Shown one piece after another: positions 12,947 to 26,500 of a stretch of 64,000 nt of DNA. The notes beneath the pieces were generated by a model that ran no database searches, was not told the origin of the DNA, and saw nothing but the letters and a program-made list of their open reading frames with translations. Origin of the DNA: Lepas anatifera (taxonomy: Eukaryota; Arthropoda; Thecostraca; Lepadidae). The first letter of the stretch is position 1, and every line of letters begins with the position of its first letter. The translations under genes and the position numbers were made by a program. The DNA lies in NCBI GenBank assembly GCA_034440635.1, contig JAOTON010001266.1, forward strand, positions 434,001 to 498,000, in the 5' to 3' direction.

Positions 12947-13210
12947 CAGGGGCGTAGCCAAGAGGGGCGACAGGGACAGCCCCCCCCATGAGGACACGAG
13001 CCGCGCGACGCGCGGCTCGCCCGCACTATGCTCTGGGGCCAAATTCGAAATTGTATACCAGACAGGACTCTTTTAAGCCCTCTTCAGCACTCTATTCTGT
13101 AACAAACAGGGCCCTTTTTACCCATCAGGGCCCTTTTGGCGCTGTCACAGGGGCCCTTTTCGAGGCGCCGCCCCCCCTCTTCCCTGGGCGAAATCCTGGC
13201 TACGCCCCTG
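12947..13210. mobile_element. hAT-type MITE (family D), 264 bp
   Basis: Termini are CAGGGGCGTAGCCAAG at the left and CCTGGCTACGCCCCTG at the right, nearly perfect inverted repeats. The flanking octamers caagcaat (12939-12946) and gaagcgat (13211-13218) match at 6 of 8 positions, consistent with an old 8-bp hAT target duplication. There is no coding capacity. Confidence 0.8.
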
Positions 13211-14165
13211 GAAGCGATAGATAAGGACGTTGAGAAGTACGGCATGAAAAAGTCGCTCTGTTCTTGAACGGTGATTTGTAAGGGAAACTAAATATGACGC
13301 CGAGGTTTTTTGGTATGCTCTACGTGATTGAAAGCTCAGTTTTTATCCCATGAAAGTACCACATTTGTCTTAATTAGTACTCTCAGCCGTGCAGATACTG
13401 GACTGAAGCCTGCAGATTGGCCCCACTGCTCCAGCTGGGGCCGGGAGGACTGCCTCAAGCGGATAGAACGCCGTAGCTGATTCTACCAAGCGTTGGAGAG
13501 ATGTCCAAACAGCAGCCATATTTTCTCACCTTAGTGTGTGAAAGCTCAAATATCACGTACTTTTGGTGACGGTAGTGGTATGGCTCTTCCTCACGCATAT
13601 ACCAGAACCTACTAAAAAGCAGATATATTTGTAAAAAAATATAACGTCGACAACATACAATACCACCGACTGGCAGTAGGCACTTTCAGCGTCTCACGGA
13701 GAACACATTTGGCACTGAAGGCGGATAAGTCACTGGCGCTGGTCTCGGCACGCCACTGCACCGGTGGTCAGTGCCCTTCGAACGGACTAGCGCCGGCGGC
13801 GAGAAGAGGCGGAGCGGGCGTCAGGGCCGCGATTCTCCGCCATCACAGCGACAGCGATCCTGAACTCTCCTCGTCTGGAGAGGTGAGCGAGTATTGGAAT
13901 AGAGGCGCGGCAGGCGCCGGTCGTTCGCCGCGCCGTGCGACAGTGGCGCCAGCGGCGGCCGGCGCGCGCACTACCACACCCAGCTCAGCACTGGTCGCCG
14001 GTCCGGGATGTAAAACACCATCACACACAACAGTCATATTACTAAAACGTCGCCGCTACAGACAATACTGCGGGCCGCATCCCGTAGCATTAGACGGATG
14101 AGCATCAGGATACATCCATAGTCGGCGCACTTTGTCACAACAAACAAGTGTGGCAAGCGGCGGCA
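13211..14165. other. 3' flank or 3' UTR of the SUR-like gene
   Basis: This lies downstream of the stop codon on the minus strand and is GC-rich between about 13720 and 14050. I see no convincing polyadenylation signal close to the stop; on the minus strand the first AATAAA-type hexamer I notice is near 12083. No gene is supported here. Confidence 0.35.
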
Positions 14166-14533
14166 TCATTCGATTCCGTCAGTGAGACTGCCGCCCTGCT
14201 CCTGAGCCGCCCGCAGCATCCCGGCGTAGATGCCGTCCTTTTTGGCGGCCAGCTGGGCGGGGGAGCCCTGCTCGGCCACCCTACCCTCGTGCAGCACCAG
14301 CACCAGGTCGCACCGTCGCACCGTCGACAGCTGGTGCGCGATGGTGATGACGGTGCTGCTGGCAAAGGCCCGCGACACGATGTCGGTGACGCTGCGCTCG
14401 GTGGCGCCGTCCAGCGCGCTGGTCGGCTCGTCCATCACCACCACCCGCGCCTCCCGCAGCAGGGCGCGCGCCAAACAGAACAGCTGGCGCTGCCCCACGC
14501 TGAAGTTGTCGCCGCCCTCCTGCACCTCCGACT
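14166..14533 (-). CDS. Sur: SUR-like exon a26 (NBD2 end and stop codon)
   Basis: 368 nt, phase 1 in, residues 1702-1823 and TGA at 14168-14166. [41 protein letters not shown] and [16 protein letters not shown]. The acceptor is ttctcggcag. The tail GGSLTDGIE is short, as in SUR proteins, whose C-terminal variants affect channel behaviour in vertebrates. Confidence 0.96.
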
Positions 14534-17500
14534 CTGCCGAGAAGTTCGGGCGTGAGGCCAGTTGCATCATCGATTGGGTGCTTTTTGTGTTTAGGGGCGT
14601 GCCAACATGCAAGGTCATATAGAGACCAAATTACTTCTCTTCAGTCAGGGCCTAAATCCTGCCTGCCTGTAAAGTAGAGTCCCGTCTGTAGAAAAATAAA
14701 CTAGTTGCATCACGCACGCCTATACACAATGATACATCCTGCCGCGGGGGCTCGGTAACGGATGTTACGCCCCACAAAGGCAAACGCCACCGCTCCCATT
14801 CCGCTCAGATAGCGAGGGCAGGCTGCTAAAATACTAACCAGACGGTTGGCAGACAATGCATGGTTGAAGCCTAGTAAACAGCTCCTGGATCAACGAAACT
14901 ATGCCAGCGATTGGGGAGATAATTGGGAAAGTTCTCGGGCTGGATATATATTTGGATTATAATATGTATTTGTATTATTGTGTTGTATTATTGTATGTAC
15001 TTAATATGTAGTTGCATTATTCAGGTTTGTGTTTATTTGGTCGCATTTGTTGGATACGAATCGGATTTGGATTGATAGTGAGCTGTGTACAAATCGACGA
15101 CTAGCGCTCCTGCAACGTTATGGAAACGTGCTACGGTACTGTTTATGATGATGATTGCAATTTTAGGGCACTGCAGCTGCAGAGACTATATGTGCCCGAT
15201 TATGATACAGTTTGTTTTGAGTCTGAACTACGCTACGAAATTGCACTACGGCGTTTTTTATGGGCTACAGTATAACGCAATTCTAACAACAGCTACAATA
15301 CAAAATACATCTTACTACGATATCCCGACCTTGATCACAAACATAAGTGCTGAATATACAAAGAAGATTGAAACCTCGGATGGGTAGTAAGAAGTGGTTC
15401 TTGACCTTGAGGAATTAATGACCTTGAGGTGGGATCCGGTTCGGACCTACACCAATTTTCGCAGTTTTAGCTTTAATTCGCCTGATGGACAAACCGTGCG
15501 CGGGAATGACATCCTTCTTTAGCATTTGAGGGGTTCAGGACCCCTTGGGCTCTCTGCATTAGCGGATCCAGGACTTAATTGGGGGATGGGGCTGGGGGCT
15601 CGACCCTCCCTGCCATTGCTTCGGACCAGCCTCCGGCTATGCATTTACTATAGACACTCAGACATTTTGGAAGGCACCCCTAGCAATGTGCGAAAAGCGT
15701 CGGATGATATATTGTCACCCCGTAAAGTTTCACACCATCCAATCGAAGTTTGAAATCCCTCACCAGAGAAGTAAAATAAAGGGCAAACGCGAACCTTGTA
15801 TTTGGGGATGATATAGCCTAGATATCATCCCTTGCCTGGGGTATCCGAACCTTGCCTGGGGTGTGCGATATAGCCTAGATGCTGAAAACGCCCTATGAAC
15901 CCCAATGCACACACGCATTTGGGGATGAAACATTTGCGAAACTACCGGCATTGTTTTACTAGTTCAACCAGTTTCAACTAGTTTCAATTTCTACTCTCAC
16001 GAAAATTGTTATTTATCTCCCTGGTGTATACCAAGGTAACTGTAATTCGAATCATGGCAAAATTACTTTTTCTCGAAAGCCAGCTCAAGGCTAGGCTTTC
16101 CGGTGTACGCCTTATGACCCTGGCAGTTGGTGCGTCGATAAGCCCCCCCCCCGCCCGCTCTCTGGTGTCTGAACCAGCCCCCTTCAATTGGCCCCAACCA
16201 TCCCCATACCACAATTTTTGAGGGCAGGATTATTACCGATGGAATATTGGTCGTGCCGATGAAATAAACTCCCTTGCATATTTCAAAACGTGATAGCGAC
16301 GCCACATGTAAGACTCGGGTATCAAACATTGGCCCTGGGCCTTTGAGATGCCTCAGTATGAGGTAAAAACTACACGAAAACATGAAAAAAACAAAACATA
16401 TTCTCTGTCCTGAACTTGAAACCCGAAGAATTGGTGACGACTGGTCGCGATTACAGCCAAGAAAACCTGTCATGAGCTGTCTGAAGTATCTGTCATGGTT
16501 TTAAAGAAAACAGAGCTGCCCAAACCATCCTGCCGTCCGAGCCATATCCATTGGCGGACGCAGGGAGGGGGATTCTGGCCATGACCCCCCCAAAGCGCTG
16601 GGGGGGACCAAACCATCTTTTGCCCCCAAACGCCGGATACATTTTTGAAAAAAGGTGTTTACACTAGGTCTGTAGAGCAAAAACTCTTTGCTCCCAACCC
16701 CTCCAGGAGAGCGATCATGTACTTGGAGAGGTAGCTTATACTAGGTCTGTAGAGCACCCAAATTGCACGTCCCACCCCCCCTCAGGAGGAGAGGCAGACA
16801 TGGGTTTAGCCCTCCCCCCAAACTCGGGTCTGCGTCCGCCTCTGGCCATATCAACCCTCTTCTAACATACTGAAGAGGGAGCCATCCTTTCCTATAGCTA
16901 TGCTTGCTGTGGTGCCTGTAATCAAGTTTGTTATTTTATAGACGCCGAAAACGGATGTTTTGATATCACCATCAATTTGGGAAAATTTCATATTTTTGTT
17001 CTGAATAATTTGAGGTGAAAACAACGTGGTTTCCTGATTTACATGCCTATTTTGTCTGTAAACAGACATTTTTGTAATTCCAAAGAAGTTCCACGGAAGT
17101 TATTGGTCCCAACTGAAGTTTCGTGCTTGCTTCCCCTATTCAACCCTATTCCCGTCTTTTTTATATAAATTTTGTTTAAGTTGTTCCTTGTACGGCTGCT
17201 GGAGTCGGAGTCTCACTAAAGTCATCAAGGGACTTGTCACGGAGACCCCGACCCCACCACCCGAACGAGCAACTCCCTCAATGGAGGGTAAATTTAGAAG
17301 CCAAAGTTTAACGTCCCACAAAGCACAGGGACGGCCGCCCCGCTCAGGTCACCCTCTCACCAGTCAGTTGCTAGCCGACCTGTACGTCGGGTACACTATT
17401 GAGCGCTGGAGCGTCTCAGGGGAACCGATCCCAAGCCTGGACATGCACTGCCACTGCATGCTTCTGAGCAGCGGGCCGGCAGCCCCCTCCAACAGCAAGC

Positions 17501-20500
17501 GCAGACCACCGGATATGACGTCACGCCTCGTAGCATATAACATGGGAAAATTTATTTATTAAATATCCAAATTTTTGCAAAAGAGGGCCACAATCGAAAA
17601 TAAAATGGTTATTCATTGAATTTGGGATAAACTTGATTACCGTGTATTCTCACAAATTCGTAAATGGGAAGTGCCGTTAGGCAGTTTAACAAACAGCTCA
17701 ATGGTGAAGGAATTCCTCCACGCCCGTGTGACGTCACTCAGGCGTGAAGGAATTCTCTTGACCGTACCTTTAAGTAAAGGTATCTTGGCGGGCCTAAGCC
17801 CAACGCTCTACCAACTGAGCTACGCGCTGTATTGAATATAAGGTCCGGTGGTACTTTGCTAGTGCTCTCTAGGGCGGTTATAAGATATTTTATCGGGAAA
17901 ACGTCCCCCGCCCCTTCTTCAATTGGTTCCCGACAAGCCGGGCCCCCTATCCATTCGGTAGATACCCGCGTCGACGCTCCTGACTTCATCGCACTCAGCA
18001 GCTAAATCGCCTCTGCTGGGAAACCGCCATGAAAAGTGGGGAAGATAATCGAGCCGATAGGAAAAATAATGACCTTGAATCTCTGAAAAAACATTCGAAA
18101 TCAATAACCACATAAATACCTTACGACATAATAATTTTCATCGAAAGGTTTCTGCTGAGTTTATCGCAAGTTACGTGAACAGCCTCCACCAATCAGCGGT
18201 CGCCGTCAGTCAGTGGTCGCTGCCAGTCAGGTGCCGCATGCCCGCGAGGCACAGGGGTGAGAGAGGTCACGGCCGAGCGCTCTGCCGCCGGCACTGAGAT
18301 GGAGCGTGGGAGGGGAGGGGCAGCGTCCCAGCTAATCATACCGGCGTGTATAGAGGTGAGGAGGTTTGTTGGTGGATTACAGGTGCGTGCTGTAGGACTG
18401 AGGAAGGAGGAATGGGTGTTAAAGATGTTCAGAGTAAGTGAATCTTATAGATGGCTATAGCGTTGAGGTGTGTGTACGATAGATGGTGTTGATATCATTG
18501 GAGAATAGTTACAAGTCCGTGAAAAGAGGTGGAAATCGGGAAGGGGTCGAAAAGTTTGCCCAATTTCATACTATTGAACAAATATTTACCAATGATCCAC
18601 CTAGCATACTTTCGGGCAGATCGCAACTCCCAAATAAAAGTTACAGGATGCTCGCCACGAGCATTCTGAGAGATGCAGGAGATTCGTGAGCAGCTTCTGA
18701 CGCCAGTGCCACCAGATCACTACTTCCTGCAACTATCTTTCAGGTTTCAATGGTATCTCCGATGAATATGGTTTACAGAGATCAAACCATCAACAAATGA
18801 CTGCAACCGGGCCCCATTTCATAAAAGTTGTAGAAATGCGACGTGTTTTATACCACATTCACCTGCAAAGTTACGCCATACTCAGAATCATGTTTTATAA
18901 AGAGCCGTAACATTCACGCGAACGCGGAGCAGATATGAAATGCAGCGTGAATTACGCCCATTTGCAGAATGGAATTACCCCTTTCATATATAACATATAA
19001 CTACTTTATTGACATTGAAATGGGAATATAGATTTTTGAATAAATTAGTTGAAAGAAAATTATTGTACTTATATGCTATTATTGGATTATTAAGTTTCTC
19101 ACGAACTTTTAAAATACTGCGGAGGAAGACGCGCTGACAGCAGACGCAATAAATATACAACGCCTTTGTTTTTGGCAGAACCCCGTTTTTTAGGTAGTTA
19201 CTGTCAAGAAGGCCCTAAAAGGTTATTGTATTGTTGTGCAAGTGAACTTCAGTGGAATTCAAGTTGAAGTGTGTTTACTGATCGTGAGTAAACTGTGAAA
19301 GATCTGTGAACCTTATAATTTCGTGAAACTGGGAAATGAATAATGAGTCAACATCTTTGAAGAATAGCTAGATGCCAGTAGGGAATGTTAAAGGAAAATA
19401 AAGGGACTTACTTCCCTTTATCTACTTAAAGGGAATGTGGCACCTTGGTCGAATCCTGGAATTTAGTGCAATTAGGCGTACTTTTAGCCGAAAATAATGA
19501 AACCACTCATGATTTCTCGGAAAAATGTACCATAAGCTCAATATTTTGATTTTTAAAATACTTCTCTAGAAAAAGAAATAAATATCCGCCTGTGGATGAT
19601 GTCACAATCTGGCAACCACTACCATACTTGACAACGCTTCAAGGGCTTCGATTGGCTGATGCTCATCGTGACGTCAGCATATGTCGTCACACCAGCAGCT
19701 CACAACAATGGCCGCCCGGCGAGGGGCTGATGAGGGGGTTGGTGTTAGGTAGGTTTTAGCTCTTTTCTACGAAAATGTCGAGTTTCAAGACAAATGACAT
19801 ATGGATTACCGAGTTTTCCGACTTGCTTTACACCTTGGCTATCTCAGTTAAAATCACGTTATGAAGGTGCCACATTCCCTTTAAGTACCTACCTAAATCA
19901 TCATTTTCGCCAGAGACCTCAGTAGAGATACTTGGATTTTGGTGGTGACAGGCACCTTAAATGGAATTTTTACCCTCCATAGACTCCATATAACACCGTG
20001 TCAGTGTCAGCCTATCTAGGGTTCTGCACTCGCTAGACTGTAAAACAACAGTAACGGCAGAAAGTCCAAGTAAAAAATCAATGTCAGCTTTCCTGTGTAT
20101 TTTCATCAATAGCTATCATCATTTTTGGCATACCAAATGGCCATAGAATTCTATATATCAGCTCAATTTGGCAGGAATAACTTGCACTTCAAAGCTGTGC
20201 TAGGAAGAACTCAGGGGTCTAAAAGTGGCTTGTGGTCGCCGACTAAAATCCAGCTTCTTCGATGGTCGCCGAACCTAATGCTACATGTATTACAAATCGG
20301 TCTTAAAGTGGTATAAATATGGCTATAGGGAAGCACTGGCGAGTGCAAGGGGGATGGTTCCAATAAAATATAGATATAAAAACCTATAAAATATAGATCG
20401 AGTTTCTCGATATCGATGACCTAAGCCAGAATCAAGTCATTACCTAAGTGATTTCTGAGATTATAATTCAGTATTAAAGTCAAAGTTATGATCTGAAAGC

Positions 20501-23500
20501 AACAAACTATACATGCTGGCCCTTAACCCTAGCCCCGGTGACCAGCATGAATCACCTATGAACCCCTGGTGGGGGGTGTTAAAAATGACACCCTCGATCT
20601 CGGAAACAAAGAAAGAAGCGGAAAAGCGATCGAAAGGTCACCGGAAATGCAATCGGCGTTACTCCTGGAATTTTTGCGTAAGGTCAATACTGTGGTCACC
20701 GAGGGGAAAATTCATATACGTCAAATGTATCAAATGCAGTGCTCTATAAAACCTTGCTTATCTCCGTACGCAAAATAGCCGGAACCACTTTCTCAACGCT
20801 ATTCGACAGGCCCGACCGCTCTTTCACTAGGAACATCCATTTTCATATCGGTCAGGCTAGGGCGCAACAGGACACTGAATATTGGAGATGTTATCCGTAG
20901 CTCAGTTATAATAGGAAGAACGCTGCTTTCGCGTGATATGTCGGACCTAAAGCCAATGTTGGATAGTGATCAGTCATTTATACGCACTACGCGTCATGAA
21001 TACGTATCGATAGTGCCCACTGGCTTAGGTTAGTCTGTTTGGAGGTATCGAGGTCAAAGATGATACGCTGTCCGTCACAGGGCAATCAATGGGCGCCGAA
21101 GCTGTGGGACGGGGTACCTACGCATCCCCTGTTGGCCAACCAGGGGGACATCTCCCAAATTTTCGGTTCATCGTCAATAATGCTGTCAGGTACCAAATAT
21201 GCTCCATCCCCTGCCCCGGCCAGCACCGCCCGGGTCCGTTCCCCTGTAAAAATTCCGTGGCAGCACCCTGGGCATTAAAATTTTCGCCCATTACTTCTAT
21301 ACGCAGATACAACCATGATTGATTCCCATTGTTGTTCTCTCATCAATAATGGTTTTATTTTGTGCCCATCCATGTGAAAATTGTTAGGCCTTATCTTGGA
21401 GACAATAAAGGGTTTGGCACCTTAAAAGAGCCTCAGGAACAGTTCCGATGTTTCATTTAACTAGAGAAAAACATTTTTCATGTACATACATGCGTCATGA
21501 ATATTTGTCATTCTTCACCTTGGGCACCACAAATCGATAAATTCATGTAACATTTCAATAAATAATTCAACATTATTCATTGAACATTTCCTCGAAGTAC
21601 AGTGGAAAATATACCATTGCTAGATGGGCCCATTTTTGCTCCATTGTTGAACATGGTTTTACTCAAGCAATAGCATGCTGTCTCTTGGGAATAACCTTTT
21701 TTTTTGCATGACATCATTCCCATGATAACTATTTCCAAGCTCTTAATTGATGCATTTTGCATTAATAATCAGGACTGAAAGTTTCCGAATAGTTGCTGAT
21801 GACCCATTTGGACCGGATTGGGTACTGGAAGAACAGTTTGCATTTCAGCAACCTGTTCTTTTGTGGTGGACACAATCTGTGATATTTCTACTGTACCTCT
21901 CTGGCGTGCTTCCATAGTTCATCCATGCTAGAGAAAACAAAACGAGTCAACTTTCTTGTGACAAAAATACAAGATATTATCGAAACTTGGATGCATATAA
22001 TCAATCAGTTAAAAACATCACACACACCCTGGTCACCCAGTGTGCATCCATCTGTGCAAAGACACAGCTTATTCTATGTTTGGCAGACTTGGATTGGACA
22101 TTGTCCTTGCGTGGGTCTTCTGGATTGGATGGTTTTTCACATCTTTGTGTGGCAGGAATGCACATTTATATCCCTTATGGGGCACCAATGCAAAGTGATG
22201 GATCTAGGATTTTAGTAGGGGCAGCCCTCTGAGATTGCATCCTGTCACAAAGGGCACACTTTACCCAAAGGGTGGCTATCGTCATCAATCAGTGGGAGAA
22301 AACTGTAATTGGTGTGACCTAAAAATGGTAACAGTGCCATAAATGGGAATGCTTGACCCATAGATGGGAACACCCATTCCCAATTATGGGAATGCTTGAG
22401 ACCATTTTCCAGAACAAAATTTTGGGCCATGAAACAAACTTTTCGTCTTTCTACCTGGCTTATTTTGTTCTTCAAATTTTGAGGGCATTTATCTTCAAAC
22501 AGAAACAGGAAATCATACTTTATACCCTGCTTCAAATATTGAAGCTCAACATGTTTATTATGATCATTCACATGTCTTGGTGCATCTGTGTAAATAAAAC
22601 ACTAGTCATATACAAAATCAATTAATAGATATCTAGAAAACAACAAAAGTTTTTAAATATTTGATTTATATTGCCACTTGAGATAATAATATATACAGAC
22701 CAAGACATATGGCCATACAGAACATGATGCGAGCCAACCTAGCATAACAAAACCTGTTTTCGCACCTTTAATGCCATTTTACAACTTCTAAACTTAAGCT
22801 CCATCTGTGCCCCATTTTGTATTCTAGTGGTGGGGGCGTAGAAGGTATTCTCTGCCTCGCAGATCTGGTTTAATCAGTTTTGGGGTCCCTTTCTTCAGGC
22901 GCCGATCCTTTCAACTTACGGGTCCTGAACTGAGTTCGGATCCCTTGGACCTGTCACTGCTGTGGCACCCCAAATGGAAGCTCATGTTAATTTCTGTGCC
23001 TACTAGAGCATCCTAAAAAATTTCTATTTCTCATTTCAGGGACTTTAAAATCGTTAAATAACAGGCCTACTTGGTCACCCAGTTATATATCCAGCTATAA
23101 GGCAAGAACATGGTGGTATCAAAATAGTATCTTGTAATGGATAGTCTCATAATTGGGCAACACAAAAATCGTTCAGAATATCCACGCCCTTGGGAATGTG
23201 TGACTATAGAACAATGTTTCGATGACATTTCAGTGTGATTGTGGTTGGAAGAGTTTAAACATGCACCACTGGTATTCAGTTTTTTCCTTCTGAGACTTTT
23301 CGCAGTAAAGCAAAACAAGGAAACATCATTGCAAGTAGACTCCAAACCCACCTAGATTGCACGGACCGTCTATGATAAACGCACATCTTGATTTAACCCC
23401 TTGGATTTAACAAATTGAACACCAGCCGTCAAAACGGCGCCCACCAAAATACAAAATATTAGCGGCAGCCCACGCCGCGCTCGTTCTGACGGCCGCACAC

Positions 23501-26500
23501 ACCGAAAATGTACCAGGGCGACCACCTGCGACCGGCAACCACGCAGTCGGCGGTTTCGGCCGACTCGGTCTCCATTGGTCGCCTATTGAAAAAATGAAAA
23601 TCACCGACTTGGTACCGACTCGTGACGGATTCTAGTACATTCTAGTTTGAACTTAAAAATAATAAATAGATACGGTATAAGGAGATGGCATCAGCTAAGG
23701 TACCAGGTAATTTCGTCGCTTTTCATAAAATTGGAACCAAAATTGTAATAGAAGAAACATAACTAGCAAGACTAGTGCAACTAAGGGCGGTGATGATGCC
23801 GATGTAATCGGCCAAGATGCCCCGTTGTAGCAAGCTGTCTTTCAGAAACGCCAAACAAGCCGGGAAACGAAGGCTAACTTGGCTCTTTGTCGAGTAGATT
23901 CTGCCCATTCTTGGCTAAAGGAACTGGCAGACTTCATCAATAGATTTTATGGGCACTGGGTGTATTACGATGACGCGTGGAGACAGTGGGAGGGTGCTAT
24001 TTGAAGCAGGAGCGGATGGTGAGCTAAATCATGGGAAACAGATGGAATCGAGTTTGGACGGTTGCTGGGTCGCAACTAAAAGATGATAGGTCGACGGGGT
24101 AGTCGCAGTTTTAGACCCCTGGAAGAACTTAAACACCTTTTTATTTAAGTTTATTTTTCATTCATGACTTTCTGTCCTTCACTACACAACCTAGTTTTGC
24201 CTGACATTCAGAATTTCAGAAGAAATTATATATTTTTCATGTTTTGCTTTATTATCTGATAAATGTTACGCTGCTACTTCTTGCATAGCTTTTTAGGAGT
24301 GTATTACATATTCAACGTACATGTTGTCTGCTATATGAAACAAGATTGAGAATATTGTACGCTGCATTCCAGTCCAGCGCAGTTTAGAGCAACGTGCCTT
24401 TGCAAGTAGTTGTATTTTACGCTGCATTTTGTGAAACAAGATTGGGGTTTATTATTCACTTTCTACGCTGCATTATGCTTCTTCTACGCTATAACCGTAA
24501 GTTACGCCTTTTATGAAATGGGGAACGGGTGAAGATATTCTGCTGTGCCCAATGTTAAAATCCGGCTCTGAACATGGCCAAAAACGCGTTTCCCGGGATG
24601 TGATCCTTAAACATTGTTGCACAGCTGGCAAAGTGCACTTAGTGTGAAGAAATACCGGTACATGCCAAAATATGGTAAGGGTCATGCTATCTATCAAGCA
24701 CCTGTGGCGATATTCTGACGACGGTTGAACATAAGAATAATAAAGGACGTGCAGGAAAAAGAACGGCGACCCTCCCCGGCGACATGTGGTAGGTGAAGAG
24801 TGATGTAATTCATTGATATTGATTGTAACTATCGGTGTAAGTAAACTTTTGAGTGAATGTTTTCCTTTGCGGGATTATGACTGTATAACGGGAGAGAGGC
24901 ACCCAGATTTAAGCTGCAGCTTTCGTGCCGATCTCTGATGTAATTTCGCTGTAACTATGTCGGAAATAAATGTATTTATTTACTCACTTACCACTATCCA
25001 GCAAAGGGTGGTTACTGGTTATACGTTGACGATTTTGTATTACAATCCTGGTTACCAAACAATATAGGTCACGCCACTTTTAGTAATATGTTATAATGTT
25101 CCCACCCCTCCCCCCCAGACGGCACACAGCGGTTAGCACAGCGCTCAGCTACGCTACGTTATAGTTGCCGAGCTACTACAAAAAAACTTTCGTAACGTCA
25201 CGTAGGCTATCTGTGAAAAAAGTGTCCCTAATTTTTTTTTTGGGAAACTTAAGCTAAGGACGGTTTGGATACTGATTTTCTTGGCCCTGAAGCGCTCTAG
25301 AATGAACTCACCAAGTCCCTTGCCGAGCCCGCTGACATACTCCTTCAGCTGAACCATTTCCAGTGCGTGCCATATCGTCTCGTCTTTCATGTCACATCGG
25401 GGGTCCATGTTGCTCCTGGAACATATCACCACACTTAAATATACACGTAAGCCAATAATTCATTCGTATGTCAATCAGTTCATCGTCTTTGATTCAGTTT
25501 CACATTCTTAGGATCGTGTGAAAGAGCCGTTGGAAAATATGTTTTGAATCTTAAAACTCTCAGTACTCGGGCGATGTATGAACCTAAGCAAAATTTCATA
25601 TTAATAAAATAACCGTAACTCGGCACGCCTATAAGCCCAACTATAATTACCACAATAACCGAATCCAACAAGTCCGAAAATACAGATCACATTGCCAACC
25701 TTTGTGATTACCAAATCTTGTGGCCACATTTAATTGATTTTATTATTCAATGTAATTTAACCAGCATTGATTTCCCCTTCTGGCCTGGATTTTGCCGCGG
25801 CACCAGGGCGAGGTGTCAGCTGACCTAACGGTTCCGCTGAACAGCAGCGGCTCCTGCGGTATCAGCGCCAGCTGGGACCGGATTGTCAGCAGCGGCAGCT
25901 TGGTCAGGTCCTTGCCGTCGATCCGCACCTCCCCGGACAGCAGGTCCGTCATCTGGAACAGCGTCATCGCCAGCGTCGACTTGCCGCTGCCGGAGCGGCC
26001 TACCAGAGCCACCTGTGGAGCGGGAGGTGAACTTCAGACCGATCGCAGGTGAGCTGCCCACCACGTGCTATATTATACCTTCCTACTTTCGAAATAGTGG
26101 TATCCTAGGCTCCTCTCCAGGTTCATGTTGCAAGTTTAGACCTGTGACCTCTGAGGGGTCATCTGGGGACTACTAAAACAGGTTTTCAGACTTCAGAAGG
26201 GTCGAGTGATTGAAGGGTCGTGTGTCGTCAGTAGGCCGGGGTAGCCTAGTGGCTTCGTTGCCAGTCTTCGGATCGGATAGCATGGATTAACGTGGGTTCA
26301 ATCCCCACGGCGGGAAACCGCCTTCCGTGTCCGATCTGACCCGGTGGAGAGGATCCTTAAACACCCACGCCAATACTCCCTGTAATTGGGCAAGTGTGCC
26401 TGTTGGGAGTGGCCCTAACAAAAGAAGTAACCCCTACCCCCCAAAAAAACAATTATGACGATGCACCTTTACAATAGAATATTTAAATACATAGATTTCA

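Noticed and set aside
13709..14101. GC-rich plus-strand open frame of 130 codons downstream of the transporter stop
   Set aside because: No domain, no splice sites or start context that I can support, and it is low-complexity Ala/Gly/Arg. Treated as 3' flank.
14148..14622. Plus-strand open frames over exon a26
   Set aside because: Antisense to the recognisable NBD2 coding sequence; GC-rich codon bias opens the other strand.
18809..24530. A single large element bounded by GGGCCCCATTTCATAAAA and TTTTATGAAATGGGG
   Set aside because: The ends are 5.7 kb apart with no shared duplication and an unrelated MITE between. More likely two separate relics of a common terminus.
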